From Aldehydirespirator sp965221215 (GTDB lineage Bacteria; Actinomycetota; Acidimicrobiia; Acidimicrobiales; Aldehydirespiratoraceae): a DNA stretch of 64,000 nt. The notes under the pieces are model-generated. The model was not told the origin of the DNA. It saw nothing but the letters and a program-made list of their open reading frames with translations, and made no database searches. Location of the stretch: assembly GCA_965221215.1 (NCBI GenBank), contig OZ244872.1, positions 310,001 through 374,000 of the forward strand, given 5' to 3'. The position numbers and the translations under genes are program-made. This document shows, one piece after another, positions 17,861-26,799 of the stretch. Numbering within the stretch: position 1 is the stretch's first letter; each line of letters opens with the position of its first letter.

Positions 17861-18508
17861 GTGACACGGGTAGCGGTATTCGTCGACTATCAGAACGTGT
17901 ACCACTGCGCCCGAAAGGCCTTTGGCGATCCCTCGACCGATCCGCCCACGTTCGGCCACGTGCGACCCCACCGGCTCGCTCTGCTGCTCAAGCAACTAGG
18001 CGAGGAGGTGGACTCGGAACGCCAACTATGCGCTGTAACCGTGTATCGCGGACAGCCGGGGCCCAAGAGCCACGCGAACCTTCAGTCTGCCTTCGCCCAC
18101 CAGGTCTCGGCATGGCGGAAACTGCCGTTGACGACTGTCAAGACTCGACTGCTCCGATATCAGCCAACGGCCTATTCCTTTGGCAAACCGTCGCAGTGGC
18201 GAGCTGAGGAGAAGGGCATCGACGTCCTGCTCGCTCTTGATGTAGCGATTGGTGCCCGAGATGACCAGTACGACGTGGCGGTGGTTGTATCGGCCGACAC
18301 GGACCTATCGCCCGCGATCGAGGTCGCGCTGGAGGCTGGCAAGCGCGTTGAGACCGCGACTTGGTTCAGCCGGGCTCTTCGTGTCAAGCCCTTGGCTGTC
18401 GGAGGCAAGCGGATATGGAATCACTGGTTGGATCGACAACGCTTCGAATACGTCCGCGACGACACCGATTACCTGCGCCGATCTATATCTGACACTTCGG
18501 AGGAGTAG
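17861..18508 (+). CDS. NYN domain (PIN-like) ribonuclease-family protein
   Basis: A 215-aa NYN/LabA-like protein, a PIN-fold metal-dependent nuclease group thought to act on RNA. The acidic active-site residues are visible in VAVFVDYQNVY (N-terminus), EEKGIDVLLALDVAIGA and VVVSADTDLSPAIEVAL. GTG 17861 is preceded 6 nt upstream by TAGGTT, so the message is likely leaderless. Codon use is less GC-biased than in the neighbours and it stands alone behind a terminator, both hints of recent acquisition. Target unknown. Confidence 0.82.
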   Translation: MTRVAVFVDYQNVYHCARKAFGDPSTDPPTFGHVRPHRLALLLKQLGEEVDSERQLCAVTVYRGQPGPKSHANLQSAFAHQVSAWRKLPLTTVKTRLLRYQPTAYSFGKPSQWRAEEKGIDVLLALDVAIGARDDQYDVAVVVSADTDLSPAIEVALEAGKRVETATWFSRALRVKPLAVGGKRIWNHWLDRQRFEYVRDDTDYLRRSISDTSEE

Positions 18509-18559
18509 TGCGTGAGTCGAAAGGGCCCGTGACATTGCTGAAGTGCGTGGCTGACCCGG

Positions 18560-19503
18560 CTAACGGCCGGTGAGGCGCTCGACTACGGGGGCCATCTCTA
18601 TCGCGGCGCTGCCCGCCAGCGAGATGTAGGAGATCCCCCAGCGCTCCCGCCAGCCTTCGATGCGGGCCGCGCACTCGTCGACGGTGCCCACGAGGGCATG
18701 CGGTGAGCCCAGAGCCTGCTCGGCGGTGATCCCGAAGGCCGGCACCGCGGCCGAGGCCAGGCCGTGGGCGTCGTCAGTGATCACGGCCAGATGCACCCGG
18801 GTCTGCAGTTCGATGGCGCCGAAGCGGTCCCCGGCGGCCTCGCGCACCGCGGCCAGCTTGGCGTCGGTGGCGGCCGCGGTGGCGGTGGGGCCGGCGTGCT
18901 CGTCGATAGCGCCCGAGTGCAGGCTGGGATTTATCCCCACGATGTCGGCCCGCCGCCCGGCCAGTGCCAGCATCCGGTGGCCGCCACCGGCCACCAGCAG
19001 CCGGGACGGGGCTGCTGGACGGGCTTCGGCCAGGATTCGAGCCCCCGGATGCGGTAGTGGCGGCCCTTGAAGTCGAAGGGATCGTCGGCGAAACAGCCCT
19101 CCAGCACTGAGATCGCCTCGTCGAGGCGCTCGATGCGCACGCCGGGACGGTCGAAGCCGATCCCGGCCTGCTCGTAGTCGGAGGCCATCCAGCCCGCGCC
19201 GATACCGAACTCAAGCCGCCCGCCCGAGATCACGTCGAGCGAGGCCAGCTCCTTGGCCAGCACGGCCGGGTGGCGGTAGTCGTTGGCCAGCACCAGGGTG
19301 CCCACCTTCAGCGACTTGGTGGCCAGCGCCGCCGCGGTGAGAGCCACCAGCGGTCCGTGCCGGGCGTCGAAATGGTCGGTCATCGCCACCGAGGAGTACC
19401 CGGCGTCCTCGGCCCACCGGACTCGCCGCGCGATCTCGGCGGCATCGTCGAGCCCGTCGAGGCTGAACCCGAACCGAAACGGACGGCTCAAGGGGGCGCG
19501 CAA
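18560..19503 (-). pseudogene. F420-dependent LLM-class oxidoreductase, interrupted by a frameshift
   Basis: Luciferase-like TIM barrel. The N-terminal part starts at TTG 19503 (residues FGFSLDGLDDAAEIARRVRWA, VGTLVLANDYRHPAVLAKEL, GRLEFGIGAGW) and stays in frame to PKPVQQPRP. The family block LLVAGGGHRMLALAGRRADIVGINP continues in the next frame (18560-18994). The shift falls at about 19001-19010, in a C/G run, and one missing base would explain it. Both halves keep full coding character, so this is either a very recent mutation or a sequence error. Restored length about 314 aa. A TAGCGT hexamer (19525-19530, minus) lies 7 nt before an out-of-frame ATG at 19517, so the 5' end is also uncertain. 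Confidence 0.8.
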
Positions 19504-19557
19504 TCCAGCGCAGACATCGGCCGCACGCTACCGGCCTAGCCCGATCCCCAGACGGAA

Positions 19558-19802
19558 CAATATTCCAGTCAAGCCGCTTCCATTGGAACAAGCCCCCATT
19601 GAGGGCCCGGCTATTCCAGCAACTCGAACGACTCGCCTAGACATTGGAGCCTATTCTAATATTCAACCATATGCTGGAATAAGCTCGGATTTTCGGCTAC
19701 TGCTATTCCGATCTCTGGAATGAGCTCACTAAATCGCCACTTTTGTTCTAGCATTCAGCTATTCAGTAGAATAATAGTCTAAAGCTGGACTTGATATTCC
19801 AG
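19558..19802. promoter_or_regulatory. Cluster of TATTCCAG / CTGGAATA motifs upstream of the Fic gene
   Basis: In the 320-nt AT-rich gap before the Fic gene, TATTCCAG occurs at 19561, 19612 and 19795, its complement CTGGAATA at 19674, a TATTCC...CTGGAAT pair at 19704-19721, and the palindrome TTCCA-T-TGGAA at 19578-19588. Looser forms (TATTCTA, TATTCAG) lie between. The spacing and symmetry look like a multi-site operator. The Fic protein ends in a winged-helix domain and may bind here itself. Nothing else is apparent in the gap. Confidence 0.6.
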
Positions 19803-19823
19803 CGAACGGAAAGATGAGCACAG

Positions 19824-20972
19824 ATGGCAGGCACGCGCGCCGGGCAGTTCCGGCGGCAGTTGACCGGGTACGAGGCGTTCGTGCCCAAGCCGCTGCCCCC
19901 CGATCCGCCGCTGCGGTGGGACACTGATCTGCTTGGGCTGCTGTCGGATGCCACCGCCGCGGTGGGCCGACTCGATGGGATGGCGGGGACCCTGCCGAAC
20001 CCCGATCTGTTTGTGGCGTCGTATGTTCGCCGCGAGGCGGTGCTCAGCTCCCAGATCGAGGGCACCCAGTCGAGTCTCGACGATGTGCTGGCCCACGAGG
20101 TGGAGGCCAGAGTGGCTCCGCCGCCTGACGATCTCGCCGAGACGGTCAACTATGTGCGGGCCATGGGCCTGGGGCTGCGCCTTCTCGACGAGTTGCCGCT
20201 GTCGGGCCGCCTGATCCGCAGGGTTCACGGCGAGCTGATGGAGGGTGTGCGGGGCCAGGAGCGTGATCCGGGCGAGTTCCGCAGGACCCAGAATTGGATC
20301 GGCGCCGCGGGTTGCACCCTGGAGTCTGCGACGTTCGTGCCGCCGACGCCGGAAGACCTTCCTGCCGCGATCCGAGCCCTCGAGGTCTACCTCAACGACA
20401 GCGGCGACCCTCCGCTGGTGCTCGCAGCCCTGGCCCACGCCCAGTTCGAGACCATACACCCGTTCCTGGACGGCAACGGCCGGGTGGGACGACTCCTCAT
20501 CGCGTTGCTGCTGGTGCAGCGGCGGGTGCTGGCCCGACCGCTGCTGTACTTGAGCCTGTTCCTGAAACAGAACCGCAGCGAGTACTACGACCGCCTCGAC
20601 GGCATCCGCACCCGGGGCGACTGGGAGGGCTGGCTCAGGTTCTTCCTGACCGGCGTGAAGTCCACGGCGAATGACGCGGTGCGGGTGGCGGCCGAGTTGA
20701 CGGCGCTCACGGATGAGCACCGCCGCATCGCTGCCGACCAGAACCTGGGGCGCTATGGCTGGCCGCTGATCGATCTGCTGGCTCAGCAGCCCGTCGTCAC
20801 CATCAAGTACGCCACGGCGCGGCTCGCTTCGACGCCTTCGACGGTCGGGCGCCTGCTCGAGGAGCTGGTCTCGCTGGGCATCGTCGACGAGGTCACGGGT
20901 CGAAGGCGCAATCGCGTCTACCGCTATTCGCCGTTCCTGGACGTCCTCGCCGACGATGCGGGGATCGCATAG
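19824..20972 (+). CDS. Fic family AMP-transferase with winged-helix C-terminus
   Basis: A 382-aa Fic protein of the stand-alone SoFic-like type. Fic enzymes move AMP (or another phosphate group) from a nucleotide to a hydroxyl side chain of a target protein. The active-site loop HPFLDGNGRVGR (about 212-223) is complete, and the inhibitory helix motif SSQIEGT (about 74-80) is in the same chain, so activity is self-restrained. An N-terminal DUF4172-like region precedes, and the last about 90 residues form a winged-helix unit (TARLASTPSTVGRLLEELVSLGIV). Preceded by a motif array likely acting as its operator. Target unknown. Confidence 0.92.
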   Translation: MAGTRAGQFRRQLTGYEAFVPKPLPPDPPLRWDTDLLGLLSDATAAVGRLDGMAGTLPNPDLFVASYVRREAVLSSQIEGTQSSLDDVLAHEVEARVAPPPDDLAETVNYVRAMGLGLRLLDELPLSGRLIRRVHGELMEGVRGQERDPGEFRRTQNWIGAAGCTLESATFVPPTPEDLPAAIRALEVYLNDSGDPPLVLAALAHAQFETIHPFLDGNGRVGRLLIALLLVQRRVLARPLLYLSLFLKQNRSEYYDRLDGIRTRGDWEGWLRFFLTGVKSTANDAVRVAAELTALTDEHRRIAADQNLGRYGWPLIDLLAQQPVVTIKYATARLASTPSTVGRLLEELVSLGIVDEVTGRRRNRVYRYSPFLDVLADDAGIA

Positions 20973-21037
20973 GGCGCATTGGAGTCGGCGGCAGGGCTCT
21001 CCGGTGGTGTCGGGTGGTGGCAGTAGGGTGAGCGGCG

Positions 21038-23254
21038 ATGGCCGAATCGGTGATTCTGGAGGGTCTGAACCCGGCTCAATACGAGGCGGTCACCCATGTC
21101 GGCGGGCCGCTTCTAGTGGTGGCCGGGGCCGGATCGGGCAAGACCAGGGTGCTCACCCACCGCATTGCGCACCTGATCGAGGAGCACGGCGTGTCGCCGT
21201 TCGAGATCCTGGCCATCACCTTCACCAACAAGGCGGCCGGCGAGATGCGCCACCGCGTCGGCGGCCTGGTTGGCCCGGTGGCCGAGAGCATGTGGGTGTC
21301 GACGTTCCATGCCGCCTGTGTGCGCATCCTGCGCCGCGACGCCGCCTACATCGACTATCCCAGCCACTTCACCATCTACGACCAGGGCGACGCGGTGCGC
21401 CTGTGCGGCTACGTGCTGCGTGACCTGAACCTCGACCCCAAGCGGTTCCCGCCCCGATCGATCCACGCCGCCATCTCCGCGGCCAAGAACGACAACATCG
21501 GCGCGGCCGCCTACGCCGAGCGGGCCTCCAACATCTACGAGCGGCGCATCGCCGAGGTGTTCGACCGCTACCAGCGCCGCCTGGCCTCGGCCGCGGCCAT
21601 GGACTTCGACGATCTGCTGCTGCGCACCGTCGAGCTGTTCAGGAGCAGCCCGGAGGTGCTGGACCGCTGGCGGCAGCGCTTCGCCCATGTGCTGGTGGAC
21701 GAGTACCAGGACACCAACCCGGTGCAGAACGAGCTGGTGATCCGCCTGGGCGCCGAGAGCCGCCAGGTGACCGCGGTGGGCGACGCCGACCAGTCGATCT
21801 ACGCCTTCCGCGGCGCCGACATCCGCAACATCCTCGAGTTTGAGCGGGCCTTCGACGATGTCCGCATCGTGGTGCTGGAGCAGAACTACCGCAGCACCCA
21901 GAACATCCTCGACGCCGCCAACGCCGTCATCGTCAACAACGCCGGACGCAAGCCCAAGGATCTGTGGACCGACCGGGGATCGGGACCCGGCATTGTCCGC
22001 TACCACGCCGACGATGAGGAGGACGAGGCCCGCTACGTGGTCAGCGAGATCGTGCGCCGCCGCGAGTCCGAGCACATGGGCCTGTCCGAGATGGCTGTCT
22101 TCTACCGCACCAACGCCCAGTCCCGGGCGGTGGAGGAGCAGCTGGTGAAAGCGGAGATCCCCTACCGGCTGGTGGGCGGCACCCGCTTCTACGACCGCCG
22201 GGAGGTGCGCGACGCCATGGCCTACGTCAAGGCGGTCGCCAATCCCGGCGACGAGGTGAGCGTTAAGCGGGCGCTGGGCGTGCCCAAGCGGGGGGTGGGC
22301 GCCACCTCGGTGGCCAAGATCGACGCCTGCGCGGCGCGGCACGGCCTCACCTTCTACGAGGCCCTCGGCCGCTGCTCCGAGGCGGGCGTCACCGGGCGGG
22401 CCTCGGCTGGCGTGGGACAGTTCCGCGCCCTGATCGACGACGTGGCCTCGCTGCGGGCTACGCCGGCCGCCGTGCTGCAGGAACTCCTGGAGCGCTCCGG
22501 CTATCTGGACGAGCTGCGCTCGGAGAAGTCGGTCGAGGCCGATGGCCGCCTGGAGAACCTGGCCGAGCTGGTGGGAGCGGCCGGCGAGCACGACACCGTC
22601 GACCAGTTCCTGGAGGCGGTGGCGCTGGTGGCCGACACCGACGACTTGGCCGACGCTGACGACTCCGCGGTCACGCTCATGACCCTGCACTCGGCCAAGG
22701 GGCTGGAGTATCCCGACGTGTACATGATCGGCATGGAGGACGGGGTGTTCCCCCACATTCGGGCCCTGGGCGAGCCCCACGAACTGGAGGAGGAGCGCCG
22801 GCTGGCCTACGTCGGGATCACCCGGGCCATGCGCCAGCTCACCCTCACCCACGCCTGGAGCCGCCTGCTGTATGGCAGCCGGCAGTACAACCCGCCGAGC
22901 CGGTTCATCAAGGAGATCCCCGCCGAGCTGGTGCAGGCCGCCGTCGGCGCCCGGGCGGTGCGCAGCCGCCACTACCGCCGCGCCCGGCGCGAGCACAGTC
23001 TCGACCGGCGGTCGTCCCACCGCGACGAGATCGTGGAGCGGGCCATCGACGCCGGCCGGCGCCCCGCGCCTGCGCAGTCCGGCGCTGATCGCCTGGGACT
23101 GCGAGTGGGCGACGATGTGCGCCACACCCAGTGGGGCGAGGGCGTGATCCTCAACATCGAGGGCAGCGGCGACGACGCGCAGGCCTCGGTGCGCTTCCCC
23201 AGCGTCGGCCAGAAGCAGCTGCTGCTCTCGTGGGCCCCCCTGGAGAAGATCTGA
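21038..23254 (+). CDS. pcrA: UvrD/PcrA-type ATP-dependent DNA helicase
   Basis: SF1A 3'-5' helicase (738 aa) for nucleotide-excision and replication repair. Motifs in order: Walker A GAGSGKTRVLTHR (about 29-41), Ia AITFTNKAAGEM, II VDEYQDTNPVQ, III VGDADQSIYAFRGAD, IV LEQNYRSTQNI, V LMTLHSAKGLEYPDV, VI EERRLAYVGITRAM. The C-terminus DVRHTQWGEGVILNIEGSG resembles the PcrA Tudor-like module that contacts RNA polymerase. ATG 21038 has TAGGGT 8 nt upstream, so a leaderless start is likely. Stands alone between the Fic gene and the convergent alaX. Confidence 0.95.
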   Translation: MAESVILEGLNPAQYEAVTHVGGPLLVVAGAGSGKTRVLTHRIAHLIEEHGVSPFEILAITFTNKAAGEMRHRVGGLVGPVAESMWVSTFHAACVRILRRDAAYIDYPSHFTIYDQGDAVRLCGYVLRDLNLDPKRFPPRSIHAAISAAKNDNIGAAAYAERASNIYERRIAEVFDRYQRRLASAAAMDFDDLLLRTVELFRSSPEVLDRWRQRFAHVLVDEYQDTNPVQNELVIRLGAESRQVTAVGDADQSIYAFRGADIRNILEFERAFDDVRIVVLEQNYRSTQNILDAANAVIVNNAGRKPKDLWTDRGSGPGIVRYHADDEEDEARYVVSEIVRRRESEHMGLSEMAVFYRTNAQSRAVEEQLVKAEIPYRLVGGTRFYDRREVRDAMAYVKAVANPGDEVSVKRALGVPKRGVGATSVAKIDACAARHGLTFYEALGRCSEAGVTGRASAGVGQFRALIDDVASLRATPAAVLQELLERSGYLDELRSEKSVEADGRLENLAELVGAAGEHDTVDQFLEAVALVADTDDLADADDSAVTLMTLHSAKGLEYPDVYMIGMEDGVFPHIRALGEPHELEEERRLAYVGITRAMRQLTLTHAWSRLLYGSRQYNPPSRFIKEIPAELVQAAVGARAVRSRHYRRARREHSLDRRSSHRDEIVERAIDAGRRPAPAQSGADRLGLRVGDDVRHTQWGEGVILNIEGSGDDAQASVRFPSVGQKQLLLSWAPLEKI

Positions 23255-23284
23255 GGCCAGAGGCCAAGAGGCCGACTGGCCGGA

Positions 23285-24010
23285 TCAGGCGTCGTGGAGG
23301 GCGATCCTCAGGCGCTTGTTGGCCTTGCCCTTCGACTCGGTCTTGACCACCTCGAAGCGGCCCACCCCGCCGGTGGACCGCAGATGGGTGCCCCCGTCGG
23401 CCTGCTTGTCGAGCCCGACGATGTCGACCACCCGGATCTCCTGCACCGACTCGGGGATGAGGTTGACCTTTGTGCGGATCAGATCCTCGTCGGCCAGGGC
23501 CTCGGCCCGGGGCAAGAACGAGATCTCGATGGGGCGGTCGGCGGCGATCTCGGCGTTGACCAGTTCGGTGACCTGCTTGGCGAAGCCCTCCGGCAGGGGG
23601 TCGAACTCGAAGTCCATGCGGGCCGACAGCGGGGCTATGTTGCCGCCGGTCACCGACACGCCCCAGGTGTTGTAGATCACCCCGCACAGGATGTGCAGCG
23701 CGGTGTGGGTGCGCATCAGGGCGTGGCGGCGCTCCCAGTCGAGCTCCCCCCGCACCGGCGTGCCGGCTGGCGGGGTCTCGCCGTCGAGGGTGTGCCACAC
23801 CACGTCGTGGCCTCGCACGTCGGTGACCGCCGCCTCGCCGCCGGCGAAGCTGAGCGTGCCGGTGTCGTGGGGCTGGCCGCCGCTGGTGGCGTAGAAGGCG
23901 GTGGCGTCGAGGGCCGCCCGGTCGCCGTCGACCGCAACGACGGTTGCGTCGAAGGCCCGGCACTGGGCGTCGCGCAGAAATATCCGGTCGGTGGGGTTCA
24001 CGTCAGCCAT
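23285..24010 (-). CDS. Alanyl-tRNA editing protein (AlaX-M type)
   Basis: Free-standing deacylase that removes wrongly attached Ser or Gly from tRNA-Ala. The 241-aa protein has an N-terminal beta-barrel (FYATSGGQPHDTGTL) and the editing zinc site: HTALHIL supplies two histidines and GGTHLRSTGGVG another. The residue four before the last zinc histidine is Asp (ADGGTH) where alanyl-tRNA synthetases have Cys, a substitution known among AlaX proteins as I recall. ATG 24010 is fixed by GGAGG 5 nt upstream; the frame is open further upstream but not family-like. Follows a small membrane-anchored protein gene on the same strand. Confidence 0.9.
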   Translation of the reverse strand: MADVNPTDRIFLRDAQCRAFDATVVAVDGDRAALDATAFYATSGGQPHDTGTLSFAGGEAAVTDVRGHDVVWHTLDGETPPAGTPVRGELDWERRHALMRTHTALHILCGVIYNTWGVSVTGGNIAPLSARMDFEFDPLPEGFAKQVTELVNAEIAADRPIEISFLPRAEALADEDLIRTKVNLIPESVQEIRVVDIVGLDKQADGGTHLRSTGGVGRFEVVKTESKGKANKRLRIALHDA

Positions 24011-24014
24011 ACGG

Positions 24015-24045
24015 TCCTCCAGTGTGAGCGTCTTCAGTGTGAGCG
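24015..24045 (-). repeat. 15-bp tandem repeat before alaX
   Basis: On the minus strand ACGCTCACACTGAAG is followed directly by ACGCTCACACTGGAG. The second copy contributes the GGAG of the alaX ribosome site. Looks like replication slippage that created spacing between the two genes. Confidence 0.5.
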
Positions 24046-24513
24046 TTACGACGGGTTGATGTCTACCCGGACGTCGCCGTCTACTACGGCCACGTCGAAG
24101 TGGCGCAGGCCGGTGCCGGCCGCGTCCACGATGTCTTCGGGGTCGCAGGTGTTGACGAACTCGGCCCGCTCGGCCCGCCACTGGAAGAAGCAGTCCCGAC
24201 TCTGGCCGGATCGTCGGGCCTCGAAGGCGAGCCAGCCCGACTCGGGGTCGTCGCCGAGGTGCTGCAGGATGATGTCGAGCTCGCCGTCGGCCACGTCGCC
24301 GAACAGGATCGGTCCCCGGTCGGCGATCTCGGCGCTGATCCGGCCGGTCTCCATGTCGCGGAAGTCGCGGTCGCCGAGGCGGATCTCCACATCGGTGCCG
24401 CCTCGGGTGAGCAGCAGCACCCCCAGCACCAGTCCCAGCGCCACCGCCACCCCGGCCAGGCCCACCACCACCACGGTGCGCAGGTCGGGTCGGGAGCCGT
24501 GGGAAACGGGCAT
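24046..24513 (-). CDS. Membrane-anchored hypothetical protein (155 aa)
   Basis: Not recognised as a characterised family. One N-terminal transmembrane helix (about residues 13-36: VVVVGLAGVAVALGLVLGVL) is followed by an exported domain with two cysteines (RDCFFQW, VNTCDPEDI) about 20 residues apart that could form a disulfide. The motif RGPILFGDV and a C-terminal DVAVVDGDVRVDI suggest a small beta domain, loosely like the Rieske-like or cupredoxin-like extracytoplasmic proteins of this group. Upstream of alaX on the same strand, 35 nt apart. ATG start without clear ribosome site. Function unknown. Confidence 0.7.
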   Translation of the reverse strand: MPVSHGSRPDLRTVVVVGLAGVAVALGLVLGVLLLTRGGTDVEIRLGDRDFRDMETGRISAEIADRGPILFGDVADGELDIILQHLGDDPESGWLAFEARRSGQSRDCFFQWRAERAEFVNTCDPEDIVDAAGTGLRHFDVAVVDGDVRVDINPS

Positions 24514-24592
24514 ATCGCTATCGCCTCACTCTGCCCGACTCGGGCAGGGCTGGGATCGCAGCTGCGGTGAACGGGCAGAGGGCATCGCGGCC

Positions 24593-24606
24593 TAGTATCG
24601 CCGCTC
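24593..24606 (+). promoter_or_regulatory. Leaderless-type -10 element of sucC
   Basis: TAGTAT at 24593-24598 lies 8 nt before the GTG start of sucC, a position where transcription would begin at or within a base or two of the start codon. It is the best-matching -10 hexamer of the roughly twenty such sites in the window. No ribosome-binding site is present. Confidence 0.55.
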
Positions 24607-25770
24607 GTGGATCTGTTCGAGCATCAGGGCAAGGAGCTGTTCGCCCGGTACGGGCTGCCGGTGCCGGTGGGCGAAGCCGCCTTCTCGGCCGACGATGCCG
24701 TGGCCGCGGCCCAGAGGCTCGGGCTGCCGGTGGTGGTGAAGGCCCAGGTCCACACCGGCGGACGGGGCAAGGCCGGGGGAGTGAAGCTCGCCGCCGACAT
24801 CGACGAGGTGCGCCGACACGCCGAAGACATCCTGGGGCTCGACATCTCGGGCCACACCGTGCGCCGCCTGTGGATCGAGCAGGCGTCCGACATCGCCGAG
24901 GAGTACTACGCCAGCTTCACCCTCGACCGGTCGGCCCGCCAGCACTTGGGGATGCTGTCGGCCGAGGGCGGCGTGGAGATCGAGGCGGTGGCCGCCCGCG
25001 ACCCCGAGGCCATCGCCCGCATCCACATCGATCCGGTGGACGGGCTGTCGGCTGAGCAGTGCCGCCAGTGGGTGCGGGCCGCCCGCATCTCCGGCACGGC
25101 TGCCGACGCGGTGGGTGACGTGCTGGCGGCGCTGTACCGCGCCTACGTGGACGCCGACGCCGATCTGGTGGAGGTGAACCCGCTCATCGTGACCTCCGGC
25201 GGCGAGGTGGTGCTGCTCGACTCCAAGGTCACCCTCGACGCCAACAGCACGTTCCGCCACCACCACTACGCCGCCTTCGACGCCACCCAGACCCGCGACG
25301 AGCGCGAGCGGGCCGCTCGCGCCAAAGGGCTGCAATACGTGGGACTCGACGGCTCGGTGGGGGTGATCGCCAACGGCGCGGGCCTGGCTATGAGCACCGT
25401 CGACGTGGTCAACCAGGTGGGGGGTCGCCCCGCCAACTTCCTCGACATCGGCGGCGGTGCCAACGCCGAGGTCATGGCCGGGGCGCTGGAGGTGATCAAC
25501 AACGATCCCGCGGTGCGGGCCATCCTGATCAACATCTTCGGGGGCATCACGCGGGGCGAAGAGATCGCGGTCGGCATCATCGGGGCCACCGGGCGCGTCG
25601 CCATCGACTCGCCCATCGTGATCCGCCTCGACGGCACCAACGCGGCCGAGGGCCGCGAGCTGCTTGAGCCCCACCTGAGCGATGCGTTGATGATGGAGCC
25701 CACCATGCTCGACGCGGCCCGCCGGGCGGTGGAGCTGGCCGGCACCGGTGCTGGCGGGGTGCAGCCGTGA
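24607..25770 (+). CDS. sucC: Succinyl-CoA synthetase beta subunit (ADP-forming)
   Basis: TCA-cycle enzyme subunit (387 aa) carrying the ATP-grasp domain. N-terminus DLFEHQGKELFARYGLPVP is canonical; VVKAQVHTGGRGKAGGVKLA is the nucleotide-binding loop; LVEVNPLIVT supplies metal ligands; GGRPANFLDIGGGA and NIFGGITRGEEIA form the CoA-ligase interface with SucD. GTG start with TAGTAT 8 nt upstream and no ribosome site, hence leaderless. Linked to sucD by a duplicated mini-ORF. In this window the gene also stands upstream of methylmalonyl-CoA handling (33 kb away), which feeds the same succinyl-CoA pool. Confidence 0.96.
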   Translation: MDLFEHQGKELFARYGLPVPVGEAAFSADDAVAAAQRLGLPVVVKAQVHTGGRGKAGGVKLAADIDEVRRHAEDILGLDISGHTVRRLWIEQASDIAEEYYASFTLDRSARQHLGMLSAEGGVEIEAVAARDPEAIARIHIDPVDGLSAEQCRQWVRAARISGTAADAVGDVLAALYRAYVDADADLVEVNPLIVTSGGEVVLLDSKVTLDANSTFRHHHYAAFDATQTRDERERAARAKGLQYVGLDGSVGVIANGAGLAMSTVDVVNQVGGRPANFLDIGGGANAEVMAGALEVINNDPAVRAILINIFGGITRGEEIAVGIIGATGRVAIDSPIVIRLDGTNAAEGRELLEPHLSDALMMEPTMLDAARRAVELAGTGAGGVQP

Positions 25771-25840
25771 GATCTGTTTCCCTCGATTTCGGCTGCCGGG
25801 CGGTCGAGTCGGCTGGCGCCGGCGCTGGCGGGATACAGCC

Positions 25841-25842
<2 letters not shown>
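25721..25842 (+). repeat. 74-bp tandem duplication at the sucC-sucD junction
   Basis: The segment starting GCCGGGCGGT at 25721 recurs at 25795 and, with point changes, runs to a second CAGCCGTGAG (25766-region versus 25840-region). The duplication copied the last codons of sucC plus the GTGA overlap, and so created the 25-codon linker. Confidence 0.7.

Positions 25843-25844
<2 letters not shown>
25767..25844 (+). other. Mini-ORF linking sucC to sucD (25 codons)
   Basis: GTG 25767 overlaps the sucC stop and TGA 25842-25844 overlaps the sucD GTG at 25841, both as GTGA. The C-terminal half (ESAGAGAGGIQP) is a decayed copy of the sucC tail (ELAGTGAGGVQP), showing origin by tandem duplication. 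No Shine-Dalgarno sequence lies before sucD, so ribosomes leaving sucC could reach sucD through this frame. Confidence 0.45.
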
Positions 25845-26721
<877 letters not shown>

Positions 26722-26725
<4 letters not shown>

Positions 26726-26799
26726 ATAACCGAAATGTGGATCGATTAGCCGTTGGTGAGGCGGTTGACTGCCGCTCCTGCGGCAGGGTTGGGCTCTAA
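26722..26799 (+). other. Mini-ORF linking sucD to purH (25 codons)
   Basis: GTG 26722 overlaps the sucD stop (GTGA) and TAA 26797-26799 overlaps the purH ATG (TAATG). The frame contains a CRSC motif encoded by a hairpin CTGCCGC-TCCT-GCGGCAG (26769-26786). Unlike the sucC-sucD linker, no duplication source is visible, so chance occurrence cannot be excluded for this one alone. Confidence 0.35.

Noticed and set aside
19515..19530. TAGCGT 7 nt before ATG 19517 (minus) as a leaderless start of the LLM oxidoreductase
   Set aside because: That ATG frame stops after nine codons and is not in frame with the gene. It could mark a second sequence error, but the evidence is too thin.
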